Origin: an uncultured beta proteobacterium
GTDB lineage: Bacteria; Pseudomonadota; Gammaproteobacteria; Burkholderiales; Burkholderiaceae_C
Direction: 5' to 3'
DNA: 64,000 nucleotides
Assembly: GCA_903822435.1 (NCBI GenBank)
Contig: CAIJPE010000397.1
Coordinates: forward strand, 1 to 64,000
In this document: one piece after another, positions 54,079 through 62,336 of the stretch
Numbering within the stretch: the first letter of the stretch is position 1
Layout: each line of letters begins with the position of its first letter
Program-made: the position numbers and the translations under genes
Notes under the pieces: model-generated
Told to the model about the DNA's origin: nothing
Databases searched by the model: none
The model's input: only the letters and a program-made list of their open reading frames with translations

Positions 54079-54774
54079 CCGGTCCTCGACGGTGCAACTG
54101 CCGTCGATGAGGATGTCGGCCACGCCCGCGGCGGCCAGGCCTTGGGCGGCCAGCATCGGCAGGTTGGCCAGCCAGCGCGGGCTGCCATCCGGCCGACGGC
54201 GTTCGACGAAGGCGGCATCGGCTGCGGTGCGGCCGAAGGCCTGCAGGACGTCGGCGCCCACCTCGAATTGGCGCGGGCCGATGCACGGGCCCAGCCACGC
54301 GACGATATCGGCCGGGGCGAGCCCGGCACCGCGGCACAGGGCTTCGAGGGTGGCATCGAGCACGCCCGCGGCAAGGCCGCGCCAGCCGGCGTGGGCCGCG
54401 GCCACGGCACGCCCGTCGCGCGCGGCGAAGAGCACGGGCATGCAGTCGGCCACCAGCACGGCGCAGGCCACGCCGGCCTCGGTGGTCCAGGCGGCATCGG
54501 CCGCAGCCGCGGCCGCGGCCGGGACGGTGGAATCCTGGGTCAGCCGCAGCACTTCGCGGCCGTGCACCTGGCGCAGCCACGCCGGCCGCGCGCCGATGGC
54601 GGCTTCGAAGCGCTGGCGATTGCGCGCCACGGCATCGGGGTCGTCCTGCACGGCACCGCCCAGGTTCAGGCTGTCCCATGGCGCCACGCTCACGCCGCCT
54701 GCGCGCAGGCTCATGGCGGCGCCCACCCCGGCAGGCACGGCCCAGGGCGGGCGCAGCAGGGCCTGCGGGCTCAC
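54010..54774 (-). CDS. pgeF: Peptidoglycan editing factor PgeF (laccase-domain, YfiH-like)
   Basis: This protein of the DUF152/multicopper-polyphenol-oxidase-like family removes wrongly incorporated residues from cell-wall precursors, as shown for E. coli YfiH. The 254-residue protein has the three metal ligands in characteristic blocks: RQVHGREVL (His), VLVADCMPVLF (Cys) and AAAHAGWRGLAAGV (His), followed by GPCIGPRQFEVG and the C-terminus RRDGLTGRMAAAVW. The GTG at 54774 is taken as start because it overlaps the stop of the upstream isomerase gene as GTGA; the track start lies 34 codons further into that gene. Confidence 0.88.
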   Translation of the reverse strand: MSPQALLRPPWAVPAGVGAAMSLRAGGVSVAPWDSLNLGGAVQDDPDAVARNRQRFEAAIGARPAWLRQVHGREVLRLTQDSTVPAAAAAAADAAWTTEAGVACAVLVADCMPVLFAARDGRAVAAAHAGWRGLAAGVLDATLEALCRGAGLAPADIVAWLGPCIGPRQFEVGADVLQAFGRTAADAAFVERRRPDGSPRWLANLPMLAAQGLAAAGVADILIDGSCTVEDRSRFFSFRRDGLTGRMAAAVWRC

Positions 54775-55403
54775 CCGGCGTCCGGGCAGTTCTCGGGCCG
54801 GCTGTGGTCGAAGGCCGGGAGCTTCATGCAGGCCTCGAACACGCGCATGACCTGTGGCACATGGTCCAACCGGCACTCGAAGCGCTGGGCGTTGAAGATC
54901 TGCGGCACCAACACGCAGTCGGCCATCGTCGGCGTCTGGCCGTGGCAGTAGGTGGCTGGCTGCGCCAGCAGCTGGCGCTCCACCACCTCAAGGCCGGTCT
55001 CCACCCAGTGGCGATACCAGCGGTTCTTGTCGTCCTCGCTCAGTCTCATGTCGCGCACCAGGTAGCGCAGCACGCGCAGGTTGTCCAGCGGGTGGATCTC
55101 GCAGGCGATGTCCAGCGCCAGGGCCCGCACGCGGGCCCGCTCGGCCGGCGTGGGGGGCAGCAGCGGCGGCTCGGGGTGCGTCTCGTCCAGGTACTCGATG
55201 ATGGCCAGCGACTGCGTCAGCGTCCGGCCTTCATCCCGCAGCAGTGGCACCAGGCGCGAGGCCGAGACGGCCGCATAGGACTCCTGCAACTGCTCGCTGC
55301 GCTGCAGGTGCACGCCGTGGTAGTCGTAGTCCAGCCCCTTCAGGGCCAGCGCGATGCGCACCCGGAACGAGGCCGAAGAACGGTGGTAGCTGTAGAGCTC
55401 CAT
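54771..55403 (-). CDS. maiA: Maleylacetoacetate (or maleylpyruvate) isomerase, zeta-class GST
   Basis: This glutathione-dependent cis-trans isomerase works in tyrosine/homogentisate or gentisate breakdown. The 210-residue protein has the zeta-class signature SSASFRVRIALALKGLDY at residues 9-26, with the catalytic Ser/Cys-type loop, LVPLLRDEGRTLTQSLAIIEYLDE, and the C-terminal PTMADCVLVPQIFNAQRF. It lies next to a fumarylacetoacetate-hydrolase-family gene, the usual partner. No ring-cleaving dioxygenase is in the window, so homogentisate and gentisate routes cannot be told apart. pgeF starts within its stop codon. Confidence 0.85.
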   Translation of the reverse strand: MELYSYHRSSASFRVRIALALKGLDYDYHGVHLQRSEQLQESYAAVSASRLVPLLRDEGRTLTQSLAIIEYLDETHPEPPLLPPTPAERARVRALALDIACEIHPLDNLRVLRYLVRDMRLSEDDKNRWYRHWVETGLEVVERQLLAQPATYCHGQTPTMADCVLVPQIFNAQRFECRLDHVPQVMRVFEACMKLPAFDHSRPENCPDAG

Positions 55404-55439
55404 GGCGTGCCTCCTGTTGGTTCTCCCCTGAGGCGGCGA

Positions 55440-56132
55440 TCAGGCCACGGCCACGCGCAGCGTGCCCAGCCCTGCGATGGTGCCCTCCATCACGTCACCC
55501 GCCTTGACGGCACTCACACCCGCCGGCGTGCCCGTGTAGATCAGGTCGCCGGGCCGCAGTTCCCAGGCCGCGCTGAGCTGCTCGATGGTTTCGTTGACGC
55601 TCCAGATCAGCTCGCTCAGGTCGCCCTTCTGGCGGACCTCGCCGTTGACGGCCAGCGTGATAGCCCCCGTGAGCAACTCGCCAGTGCGGGCGCGCGGCAC
55701 CAGCGGCCCGATCGGCGCGCTGTGGTCGAAGGCCTTGCCGATGCACCAGGGACGGCCCTGCTTCTTCATCTCGTTCTGCAGGTCGCGGCGGGTCATGTCC
55801 AGGCCGACGGCGTAGCCCCAGATGTGCTGCAGCGCATCGGCCGCAGCGATGTGGCGCCCGCCGGTGCCGATGGCCACCACCAGTTCGATCTCGTGGTGGA
55901 AGTTCTTGGTCAACGTGGGGTAGGGGATGCTGCCCGTCTCGCCTTCGGCCACAGGCACCACCGCGTCGGCCGGCTTCAGGAAGAAGAACGGCGGCTCGCG
56001 CCCGGTGAAACCCATCTCCACGGCGTGGTCCGCATAGTTGCGCCCTACGCAATAAATACGGTGGACCGGGAAGTCGCCACCGCCGGCGACGGGGACACTG
56101 GCGATGGCTGGGGGGGTGAACACGTAGCTCAT
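55440..56132 (-). CDS. Fumarylacetoacetate hydrolase family protein (fumarylpyruvate hydrolase-like)
   Basis: This enzyme probably cleaves fumarylpyruvate or fumarylacetoacetate after the isomerase step. The 230-residue protein has the family metal site: YCVGRNYADHAVEMG near residue 26, FHHEIELVVAIG near 78 and GLDMTRRDLQNEMKKQGRPW near 110, with GTPAGVSAVKAGDVMEG at the C-terminus. The compact size and motifs resemble fumarylpyruvate hydrolase (NagK) more than the long homogentisate-pathway enzyme. The ATG at 56132 is preferred over a GTG two codons earlier because GAAGG is at better spacing. It is followed by the isomerase after 36 bases. Confidence 0.82.
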   Translation of the reverse strand: MSYVFTPPAIASVPVAGGGDFPVHRIYCVGRNYADHAVEMGFTGREPPFFFLKPADAVVPVAEGETGSIPYPTLTKNFHHEIELVVAIGTGGRHIAAADALQHIWGYAVGLDMTRRDLQNEMKKQGRPWCIGKAFDHSAPIGPLVPRARTGELLTGAITLAVNGEVRQKGDLSELIWSVNETIEQLSAAWELRPGDLIYTGTPAGVSAVKAGDVMEGTIAGLGTLRVAVA

Positions 56133-56226
56133 GGGCACGGACCTTCAGGCTGGGGGATGGGCGTCGGCGGCGATTGCAGCACCGCGAAGATGATGCCATG
56201 CGGCCGACCGGCCGGGAGCGGCCCGC

Positions 56227-56232
56227 TACACT
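56227..56232 (+). promoter_or_regulatory. -10-like TACACT seven bases before the NUDIX start
   Basis: TACACT (4 of 6) ends seven bases before the ATG at 56240, with no ribosome-binding site between. It is another case of the close -10 arrangement in this window. No -35 was identified. Confidence 0.35.
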
Positions 56233-56239
56233 CTGATCC

Positions 56240-56785
56240 ATGCTCCTGCCCCGTCGCATCAAGCACTGCCGCGTGTGCGGCGCAGAGGTCCGCTACCGCA
56301 TCCCCGAGGGCGACAACCGCGAACGTGCGGTGTGCCCGTCGTGCGGCGAGATCCACTACGAGAACCCCAACAACGTGGTGGGCACGGTACCCGTGTGGGG
56401 CGAGCAGGTGCTGCTGTGCCGCCGCAACATCGAGCCGCGCTACGGCCTGTGGACACTGCCCGCCGGCTTCCTGGAGCTTGGCGAAAGCACGGCCGAAGGC
56501 GCCCTGCGCGAGACGGTGGAAGAAGCCGGCGCGCGCATCGAGATGGGCGAGCTCTACACGGTGCTGAACGTGGTCCGTGCCGGCCAGTTGCACCTGTACT
56601 ACCGCGCCCGCATGCTCGACACCTCGCTCGATCCAGGGCCCGAGACGATCGAGGCGCGCCTGTTCACCGAAGCCGAGATTCCCTGGGAAGAACTCGCCTT
56701 CCGCACGGTGCGTCGTACCCTGGAGCACTACTTCGAGGATCGGCGCTCAGGGCTCTTCCCCGTGCACGCCAGCGACATCAGCTGA
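56240..56785 (+). CDS. NUDIX hydrolase with N-terminal zinc ribbon
   Basis: This 181-residue hydrolase of nucleoside-diphosphate-linked compounds begins with a zinc ribbon (Cys10, Cys13, Cys32, Cys35 in HCRVCG and VCPSCG). It then has the NUDIX box GFLELGESTAEGALRETVEEAG near residues 75-96, which supplies the Mg-binding glutamates. The combination resembles the NudC/ADP-ribose-pyrophosphatase-like group found in many proteobacteria, but it is shorter than NudC. Its specific substrate is unknown. Its last 8 bases overlap the end of the lapD-like gene on the other strand. Confidence 0.88.
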   Translation: MLLPRRIKHCRVCGAEVRYRIPEGDNRERAVCPSCGEIHYENPNNVVGTVPVWGEQVLLCRRNIEPRYGLWTLPAGFLELGESTAEGALRETVEEAGARIEMGELYTVLNVVRAGQLHLYYRARMLDTSLDPGPETIEARLFTEAEIPWEELAFRTVRRTLEHYFEDRRSGLFPVHASDIS

Positions 56786-58709
56786 CGCTGACGGGCGCCT
56801 CGTCCACCTGCGCCTGCACGGCCGGGCCGGTGGCGCCGTCGAAACCCAGGCCCCAGAGGGTGTCCAGGTCGCGTTCGTCGTCGATGCCGCCGGCCAGGGC
56901 CGTCAGCCCCAGTCCGTGGATCAACGCCACCAGGCTCTGCGCGTAGCCGTACACCGCCTCGTTGCCCGAGACGCCGCGCAGGTGGCGGGCATCGACCTTT
57001 ACGTACGCGATGCCGGCGTCTCGCAGGCCGGGCAACTGCTGGGGCGTGGCGCCGGCATGCTCCACACCCAGGCGTACGCCCAGCGGGCACCAGGCCAGGG
57101 CGGCCGCGGACAGCGGGGCCTTCACGGCCGGCCACGTGCCTTCCGCGCATTCGATGGACAGGCGCCTGGCGCCTTCGGGCGCGGCGCGCAGCCGCGCCGC
57201 CACGTCGGCGACGAAGGCCGGTGATTCGAGCGACACCAGCGACGCGTGCACGGCGCGCGGCAGGCCGTCCTGGGCGATGGCGGCCAGCGCCAGTTCCAGG
57301 GCGGCCAGGTCCACCTGTGGCAAGAGCCGGCTGCGACGGGCCAGCGCCAGCCAGTGATCGGCCGCCTGGTAAGCGCCGCCTTCGCGCAGTTGCACGCGCA
57401 AGGGGCACTGCAGGTGGATGAGTTCGCCGTGCGCATCCAGCACGCTGAAGTCGGACAGCTGCGTGCGGCCCTCGGCCAGCGCCGCGGCGATCTGCTCGCG
57501 CCAGACGCGCGAGCCGGCAGCCTCGGAATCGGCCTCGCCCAACATCTCGATGGCCATGCCGGCCTCTTCGGATTCGGCACGCGCCAGGGCCGCGTCGGCC
57601 ACGGCCAGGACGGTGCTGCTGTTGGTATCGCGCACGCCGTCGACACCGCCGACCACGACGTCGGCGCCCCCCACCCGCATGGCAGGGCCGGCGTTCAGCG
57701 CCGCCAGCAGCGATTCGGCCGTCTCCTGGGCAACGCCCGCCACCGGCAGGCACAGCGCGAAGTCGCTGCCGTTCAGGCGGCCCGCGTAGGTGCCGGCGAC
57801 GCGGTCGACATAGGTCAGCAGCACATCGGCCACGGCGCGCAGCAGGCGGTCGGTGGCCTCATGACCGATGCGGGGATTCAGCGCTTCCAGGTTGGCCACC
57901 CGCACCAGCAACACGGCCAGGCCGGGGCCTCCGGGCTCGGCCAGCCGGCGCTGCAGTTGCGAGAGGAAGTGATGCCGCGTCGGCAGGCCGGTGACGGCAT
58001 CCAGCTGGGCCTGGCGCTGCAGCAGCGCCACCTGCTCGGCCTGGGCCGAAAAGACTTCGCGCAGGCGCCGCACGGTCGCGTTCATGCTGCGGGCCAGGCC
58101 GCGCAACTCGGGCAACGCCGGCTCTTCGGCCTCGACGAAGCGGCCCTGCTCCAGGGCCTGGGCCTGTTCGATGGTGGACTGCAAGGGCCCCAGCCAGGCC
58201 TGCAAGGCCCACGCCGCCAGCACGGCGGCCAGGCCGACCAGCGCGACCAGCAGCGCCGCGGTCTGCACACAGGCGTCCCACAGGGCCTCGTAGGCCCAAG
58301 CCCCCTGGGTCGACACGCGCACCACGCCGCTGTTCGGACCCGCATCGCCCAAAGGGGCCTGGCCAGGCGACGCGTCCATCGGCAAGGCCGCGGCGAACCA
58401 GGCCGGCACGCGCTCGTCGGCCATCGGCTGCTGAAGACGGATCGGGGCCGCGTTGCCGCCGGGCAGGATGTCGATCGAACGGTAGGAACCACCGGCCATC
58501 TGGGCCGCGGCCGCAGCCCGCATCAGGTTGGGGTCGCCCTGTTGTTGGGCCAGCACCGAGGCCATGGCCGACGCGGCGTCGCGGTTGCGCAACTCCAGCT
58601 GGGCCTGCAGCGCCTGGCGTGCCGCCACGGTGTGGATCACCAGGCTGCCCCCCAGCGCCAGCAGCAGGACGCCGGCGACGATCAGCGCGATGCGGCGGAT
58701 CAGCGTCAT
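56778..58709 (-). CDS. LapD-like c-di-GMP receptor with degenerate GGDEF and EAL domains
   Basis: This 643-residue inner-membrane protein has a first helix at about residues 7-29, a periplasmic LapD/MoxY-type PAS-like domain to about 150, a second helix near 150-172, a HAMP segment with LPELRGLARSMNATV, a GGDEF-like domain from about 235 and an EAL-like domain from about 415. Both catalytic motifs are lost: the GGDEF site reads RLNGSDF, and the EAL site reads QCPL. Known LapD proteins use such an inactive EAL domain to bind c-di-GMP and then sequester the periplasmic protease LapG, controlling adhesin retention. No lapG gene is adjacent, only a 24-codon ORF overlapping its start. Confidence 0.85.
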   Translation of the reverse strand: MTLIRRIALIVAGVLLLALGGSLVIHTVAARQALQAQLELRNRDAASAMASVLAQQQGDPNLMRAAAAAQMAGGSYRSIDILPGGNAAPIRLQQPMADERVPAWFAAALPMDASPGQAPLGDAGPNSGVVRVSTQGAWAYEALWDACVQTAALLVALVGLAAVLAAWALQAWLGPLQSTIEQAQALEQGRFVEAEEPALPELRGLARSMNATVRRLREVFSAQAEQVALLQRQAQLDAVTGLPTRHHFLSQLQRRLAEPGGPGLAVLLVRVANLEALNPRIGHEATDRLLRAVADVLLTYVDRVAGTYAGRLNGSDFALCLPVAGVAQETAESLLAALNAGPAMRVGGADVVVGGVDGVRDTNSSTVLAVADAALARAESEEAGMAIEMLGEADSEAAGSRVWREQIAAALAEGRTQLSDFSVLDAHGELIHLQCPLRVQLREGGAYQAADHWLALARRSRLLPQVDLAALELALAAIAQDGLPRAVHASLVSLESPAFVADVAARLRAAPEGARRLSIECAEGTWPAVKAPLSAAALAWCPLGVRLGVEHAGATPQQLPGLRDAGIAYVKVDARHLRGVSGNEAVYGYAQSLVALIHGLGLTALAGGIDDERDLDTLWGLGFDGATGPAVQAQVDEAPVSVS

Positions 58710-58780
58710 GGCTGAGCCGCGCGCAGGCCGACGAAGGCGGGCTGCCGGTGCATGTCGCGATGGTCGGGGCCGGTGTGCAT
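58706..58780 (-). CDS. 24-codon mini-ORF overlapping the lapD-like start
   Basis: On the minus strand an ATG at 58780 opens 24 codons ending HRQPAFVGLRAAQP, whose stop overlaps the lapD-like ATG as ATGA. In related bacteria lapG directly precedes lapD with such an overlap, so this may be a remnant of a lapG C-terminus, or a coupling leader peptide, or chance. No ribosome-binding site is obvious. Confidence 0.25.
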   Translation of the reverse strand: MHTGPDHRDMHRQPAFVGLRAAQP

Positions 58781-58846
58781 GGTGGTTGCGAAATGGGGGC
58801 GAATCACCCTCGTCACTTCGTCAGCCTGAGCCACAACTTGAGCCGA

Positions 58847-58874
58847 GTCGCCGGCAGGGTTATTCTGCCGGGAC
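58847..58874 (-). terminator. Strong hairpin between the desaturase and lapD-like genes
   Basis: CCGGCAG (58851-58857) and CTGCCGG (58865-58871) pair perfectly with a seven-base loop, and outer GTC/GAC bases extend the stem with one bulge. It lies 44 bases after the desaturase stop on the minus strand, in a 208-base gap. There is no T tract, so termination is only a possibility. The rest of the gap holds the mini-ORF and no clear promoter. Confidence 0.4.
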
Positions 58875-58917
58875 CGCTCAGCCCCGCAAGCCCGCCCGAT
58901 GAAGGCGAGCCGGACAC

Positions 58918-60141
58918 TCAGGCCGTGGCGGCCCGCAGCTTCTGCGAAAACTCCTGCAGCGCAGCGATGCCACTGGCTTCGGCCTTGTGGCACCAGGCCT
59001 GCAGATCGACCACGAGCTGCTCGGCCGACACGTTGGTGCGTGTCAAGAGGGCCCGCAACTCTTCGCGCATGGCCACCAGCTGCGCCAGCCGCGGGCTGTC
59101 GCCCAGGGCCAGTTGCAGGCCGGGCTTCACACCGCTGGGAATCTTGTCGTCGTCGCGGTGCAGCCAGGCCTTGGCCAGGCGCATGTTCTTGAACTTGGCG
59201 CTGTTCTCGGCGCCCTGCGACTTCATCCGCTGCATCTCGATGGCCACGGCGCGCTTGAGTTCGGTGGCATAGCGCGCCATCACCTCGTAGCGGTTGGCGA
59301 TGATGGCCTCCAGCGTCTTGTCGTCGGCCACGGCCTTGACAGCACCCAGCGCCAGGCGAGGCGGGGTCTTGCGGACTTTGGCCAGACCCACGGTCTCCAG
59401 GATCCGGATATACAGCCAGCCGATGTCGAACTCGTAGGGTTTCACCGACAGCTTGGCCGAGGTCGGGTAGGTGTGGTGGTTGTTGTGCAGCTCTTCGCCG
59501 CCAATGATGATGCCCCACGGGGAGACGTTGGTCGAGGCGTCGGCCGCCTCGAAATTGCGGTAGCCCCACCAGTGGCCCAGGCCGTTGATGATGCCGGCGG
59601 CAGTCACGGGGATCCAGGCCATCTGCATCGCCCACACCGCGGCACCGGCAGCGCCGAAAAGCAGCATGTCGATCACCAGCATCAGGCCCACGCCTTGCCA
59701 GGTGTATCGGCTGTACACGTTGCGCTCGACCCAGTCGTCGGGCGTGCCGTGGCCGTACTTGGCCATGGTCTCGGGTACCTTGGTCTCGTCCGCGTAGAGC
59801 TCGGCACCGGTCAACAACACGGTCTTGATGCCGCGGGTGACGGGGCTGTGCGGGTCATCGACCGTTTCGCACTTGGCGTGGTGCTTGCGGTGGATGGCCA
59901 CCCATTCGCGGGTCACCATGCCCGTGGTCAGCCACAGCCACAGGCGGAAGAAATGCATCACCGCGGGGTGCAGCTCCAGCGCGCGGTGGGCCTGCGAGCG
60001 GTGCAGGAAGATGGTCACCGAGGCGATCGTGACATGGGTGGCCACCAGACCGAACAGCAAAAGCTGCCACCAGGATGCGGCCATCAACCCGTGGGCGAGC
60101 CATTCCACGAGCGCGTCGTGCGCCAGCCACAAACGATCCAT
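58918..60141 (-). CDS. Membrane fatty-acid desaturase (acyl-CoA/acyl-lipid delta-9 type)
   Basis: This di-iron enzyme introduces a double bond into fatty acyl chains at the inner membrane. The 407-residue protein has the three histidine boxes HRSQAHR (near residue 47), HRKHHAKC (near 84) and ELHNNHHTYP (near 219), with four or so hydrophobic segments around them. A roughly 130-residue basic, helical C-terminal tail (RYEVMARYATELKRAVAIEMQRMKS and following) is longer than in the simplest desaturases but common in proteobacterial ones. A -10-like TACAAT and a possible FNR-type site lie upstream. No redox partner gene is adjacent. Confidence 0.9.
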   Translation of the reverse strand: MDRLWLAHDALVEWLAHGLMAASWWQLLLFGLVATHVTIASVTIFLHRSQAHRALELHPAVMHFFRLWLWLTTGMVTREWVAIHRKHHAKCETVDDPHSPVTRGIKTVLLTGAELYADETKVPETMAKYGHGTPDDWVERNVYSRYTWQGVGLMLVIDMLLFGAAGAAVWAMQMAWIPVTAAGIINGLGHWWGYRNFEAADASTNVSPWGIIIGGEELHNNHHTYPTSAKLSVKPYEFDIGWLYIRILETVGLAKVRKTPPRLALGAVKAVADDKTLEAIIANRYEVMARYATELKRAVAIEMQRMKSQGAENSAKFKNMRLAKAWLHRDDDKIPSGVKPGLQLALGDSPRLAQLVAMREELRALLTRTNVSAEQLVVDLQAWCHKAEASGIAALQEFSQKLRAATA

Positions 60142-60173
60142 CGATTTTCCTCAGTGAAATAATTTCCAAGCAT

Positions 60174-60179
60174 ATTGTA
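60174..60179 (-). promoter_or_regulatory. -10-like TACAAT upstream of the desaturase gene
   Basis: On the minus strand TACAAT (5 of 6) lies 32 bases before the desaturase ATG in an unusually AT-rich stretch. Transcription would begin near 60167, leaving a leader with TGAGGA before the ATG. The -35 region is weak. Confidence 0.5.
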
Positions 60180-60252
60180 GAGCCCGGGACGCACCATAAG
60201 TTTCAGCGTTGGCTGCTCAACAGCGCCTGAATTTAACGCCTTGCGGCGCGCC

Positions 60253-60266
60253 TTGCCCCAGATCAA
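60253..60266 (-). promoter_or_regulatory. Possible FNR/CRP-family site upstream of the desaturase gene
   Basis: On the minus strand TTGAT-N4-GGCAA matches the FNR consensus TTGAT-N4-ATCAA at 8 of 10 core positions. Its centre is about 92 bases upstream of the predicted start of transcription, one of the spacings used by class I activators. This is a single-site match by eye. Confidence 0.3.
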
Positions 60267-60293
60267 GAAAGATGGCGGCAATAAGCGGGGTTT

Positions 60294-61553
60294 TCAACGC
60301 CTTTCCCAAACGGCCGCAAAAAAACCGTCGGTGCGGTGCAGGTGCGGCCACAGCCGCAGGTAGGGGCCCGACACGATCCCCGGAGCGGCGTCCACGTGCG
60401 CCGCGAGCAGCGCCTCCTCGGCCGGCACCGGCACGAAATCCGCGGCCCGCTCGGCCGTGAAGGCATCGGCCACGGCCTCGTTCTCGGCATTCAGCAGGCT
60501 GCAGGTGGCGTACACCAGGCGGCCGCCAGGCTTGATCAGGCGCGAGGCGCTGGCCAGGATGGCCATTTGCTTGGCCTGCAGGTCCTTGACCGTCTGGGGC
60601 GACTGTCGCCACTTCAGGTCGGGATGGCGGCGCAGCGTGCCCAGGCCGGAACAAGGCGCGTCCACCAGCACCCGGTCGATCTTGCCGGCCAGGCGCTTGA
60701 CGCGGTCGTCGCGCTCGTGTGCCAGTTGCGCCGGGTGCACGTTGGACAGCCCGCTGCGCGCCAGCCGCGGCTTCAGGGCGTCCAGCCTGTGGCCGGACAC
60801 GTCGAAGGCGTAGAGCCGCCCCGTGTTGCGCATGGCCGCACCCAGCGCCAGGGTCTTGCCGCCGGCTCCGGCGCAGAAATCCACCACCATCTCGCCGCGC
60901 TTGGCATCCATCAGCAGGGTCAGCAACTGGCTGCCTTCGTCCTGCACTTCCACGTGGCCCTGGATGAACAACGGCAGCTTGTTCAGCGCCGGCTTGCCCT
61001 CCAGACGCAGGCCCCAGGGCGAATGTGGCGTGGGCTCGGATGCAATGCCGGCCTCGGCCAGCGCCTGGCGCACCTCGTCGCGCTTGGCCTTCATGGTGTT
61101 CACGCGCAGGTCCAGCGGCGCCGGGTCGGCCAGGGCCTGCACCAGGGGCCAGAATGCCTCGCCCAGCGACTCGCGCAGCGCGTGGGCCAGCCAGTCGGGC
61201 AGGTTGTGGCGCAGCTTCTCGGGCAGCGTGGCGCGGTCGACCTGCGCGGCAGCGGCAGCCCAGGTCTGCTCGTGCGGGCTCAGGGCGGCGCGCAGCGTGG
61301 CGTCACCGCCTTGCCAGGCGAGGATGGCCAGGCGGCGCTCCATGAGGCCCGGGCCGCCTTGCGCCAGGTGCTGGTACAGCAGGCGCTGCCGCAGGATCGT
61401 GTAGGCCGTCTCGGCCAGGGCGTGGCGTTCACGCGAGCCGAGGTCACGGTGCTTGTGGAAGAAGGCGGAAACCGTGATGTCGGCGGGCTGATCGAGCTTC
61501 AGCACGGCGCGCAACAACTCGGTGCTCAGGTCCAGCAGGGCAGCGGGGTGCAT
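60294..61553 (-). CDS. rsmB: 16S rRNA (cytosine-5) methyltransferase, RsmB family
   Basis: This enzyme methylates a cytosine of 16S rRNA (C967 in E. coli). The 419-residue protein has an N-terminal NusB-like helical region (HPAALLDLSTELLRAVLKLDQPADITVSAFFHKHRDLGSRERHALAETAY) and a C-terminal SAM domain with VDFCAGAGGKTLALGAAM near residue 243, the two catalytic cysteines in VDAPCSGLGTLRRHPD and VYATCSLLNAENE, and a final HRTDGFFAAVWER. The ATG at 61553 is preferred over the track start 17 codons earlier. purN ends 28 bases upstream in the same direction, so they are likely co-transcribed. Confidence 0.9.
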   Translation of the reverse strand: MHPAALLDLSTELLRAVLKLDQPADITVSAFFHKHRDLGSRERHALAETAYTILRQRLLYQHLAQGGPGLMERRLAILAWQGGDATLRAALSPHEQTWAAAAAQVDRATLPEKLRHNLPDWLAHALRESLGEAFWPLVQALADPAPLDLRVNTMKAKRDEVRQALAEAGIASEPTPHSPWGLRLEGKPALNKLPLFIQGHVEVQDEGSQLLTLLMDAKRGEMVVDFCAGAGGKTLALGAAMRNTGRLYAFDVSGHRLDALKPRLARSGLSNVHPAQLAHERDDRVKRLAGKIDRVLVDAPCSGLGTLRRHPDLKWRQSPQTVKDLQAKQMAILASASRLIKPGGRLVYATCSLLNAENEAVADAFTAERAADFVPVPAEEALLAAHVDAAPGIVSGPYLRLWPHLHRTDGFFAAVWERR

Positions 61554-61581
61554 GGGGTTGGCTTGGGTCTCGGCAAGGTTT

Positions 61582-62208
61582 TCAGATCCAGATCTGGGAA
61601 GCACCGGCGGTGTGGGCCACCCGGGCGCCGTCGATGCGCAACTGGCCTTCGACGAACCAGCGCACCGACAACGGGTAGATCACATGCTCGGTGGCCAGCA
61701 CGCGGGCAGACAAGCGGTCTTCGTCGTCTGAGGGGTGCACGGGCACCACGCTTTGCATGACGATGGGGCCGTGGTCGAGTTCGGCCGTCACGAAGTGGAC
61801 CGTGGCGCCCACCGCCTTGCACCCGGCTTCCAGCGCGCGCCGGTGCGTGTGCAGGCCCGGGAAGGCCGGCAGCAGCGACGGATGGATGTTCATCAGCCGG
61901 CCCGCATAGCGGCCCACGAAATCGGCGCCCAGGATGCGCATGAAGCCGGCCAGCACCACGAGATCGGGTGCGCAGGCGTCGACGGCGTGGGCCAGCGCCG
62001 CGTCGAAGCCCGCGCGGCTGCCATGGGCGGTGTGCTCCACCACCGCCGTGGCAATGCCGTGCTGGCGGGCGAAATCCAGGCCCTGGGCGTCGGCCCGGTT
62101 GGCAATGACGGCCACCACGCGGGCCGGCCAGCCCTGCTCGGCGCAGGCCTGGACGATGGCCTGCATGTTGGAACCGCGGCCGGAGATGAGGATGACGATG
62201 CGCTTCAT
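61582..62208 (-). CDS. purN: Phosphoribosylglycinamide formyltransferase PurN
   Basis: This third-step enzyme of purine synthesis uses 10-formyl-tetrahydrofolate. The 208-residue protein has the nucleotide-binding start MKRIVILISGRGSNMQAIV, the catalytic block VLAGFMRILGADFVGRYAGRLMNIHPSLLPAFPGLHTHRRAL with Asn and His, and Asp in TAELDHGPI. The ATG at 62208 fits the domain start. TACACT (62225-62220 on the minus strand) ends 11 bases before the ATG, so the leader may be only a few bases. The gene is divergent from trpS. Confidence 0.95.
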   Translation of the reverse strand: MKRIVILISGRGSNMQAIVQACAEQGWPARVVAVIANRADAQGLDFARQHGIATAVVEHTAHGSRAGFDAALAHAVDACAPDLVVLAGFMRILGADFVGRYAGRLMNIHPSLLPAFPGLHTHRRALEAGCKAVGATVHFVTAELDHGPIVMQSVVPVHPSDDEDRLSARVLATEHVIYPLSVRWFVEGQLRIDGARVAHTAGASQIWI

Positions 62209-62336
62209 GGGGGCCGGCAGTGTAGGCGTTGCGGGCGCTGCGCGGTGGGTGGCCTGCACATCGCTCGCGGGCCGGCCCCCTTCCCTGAGACAATCAGAGC
62301 GTCATCCCACCGGGCATCAAGCCCCGCCGCCACACC

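Noticed and set aside
58831-58845. FliA (sigma-28)-like element CTCAAGTT on the minus strand before the lapD-like gene
   Set aside because: The -35 part is suggestive, but the matching downstream element (GACGAAGT at the right distance) agrees with GCCGATAA at only about half of the positions.
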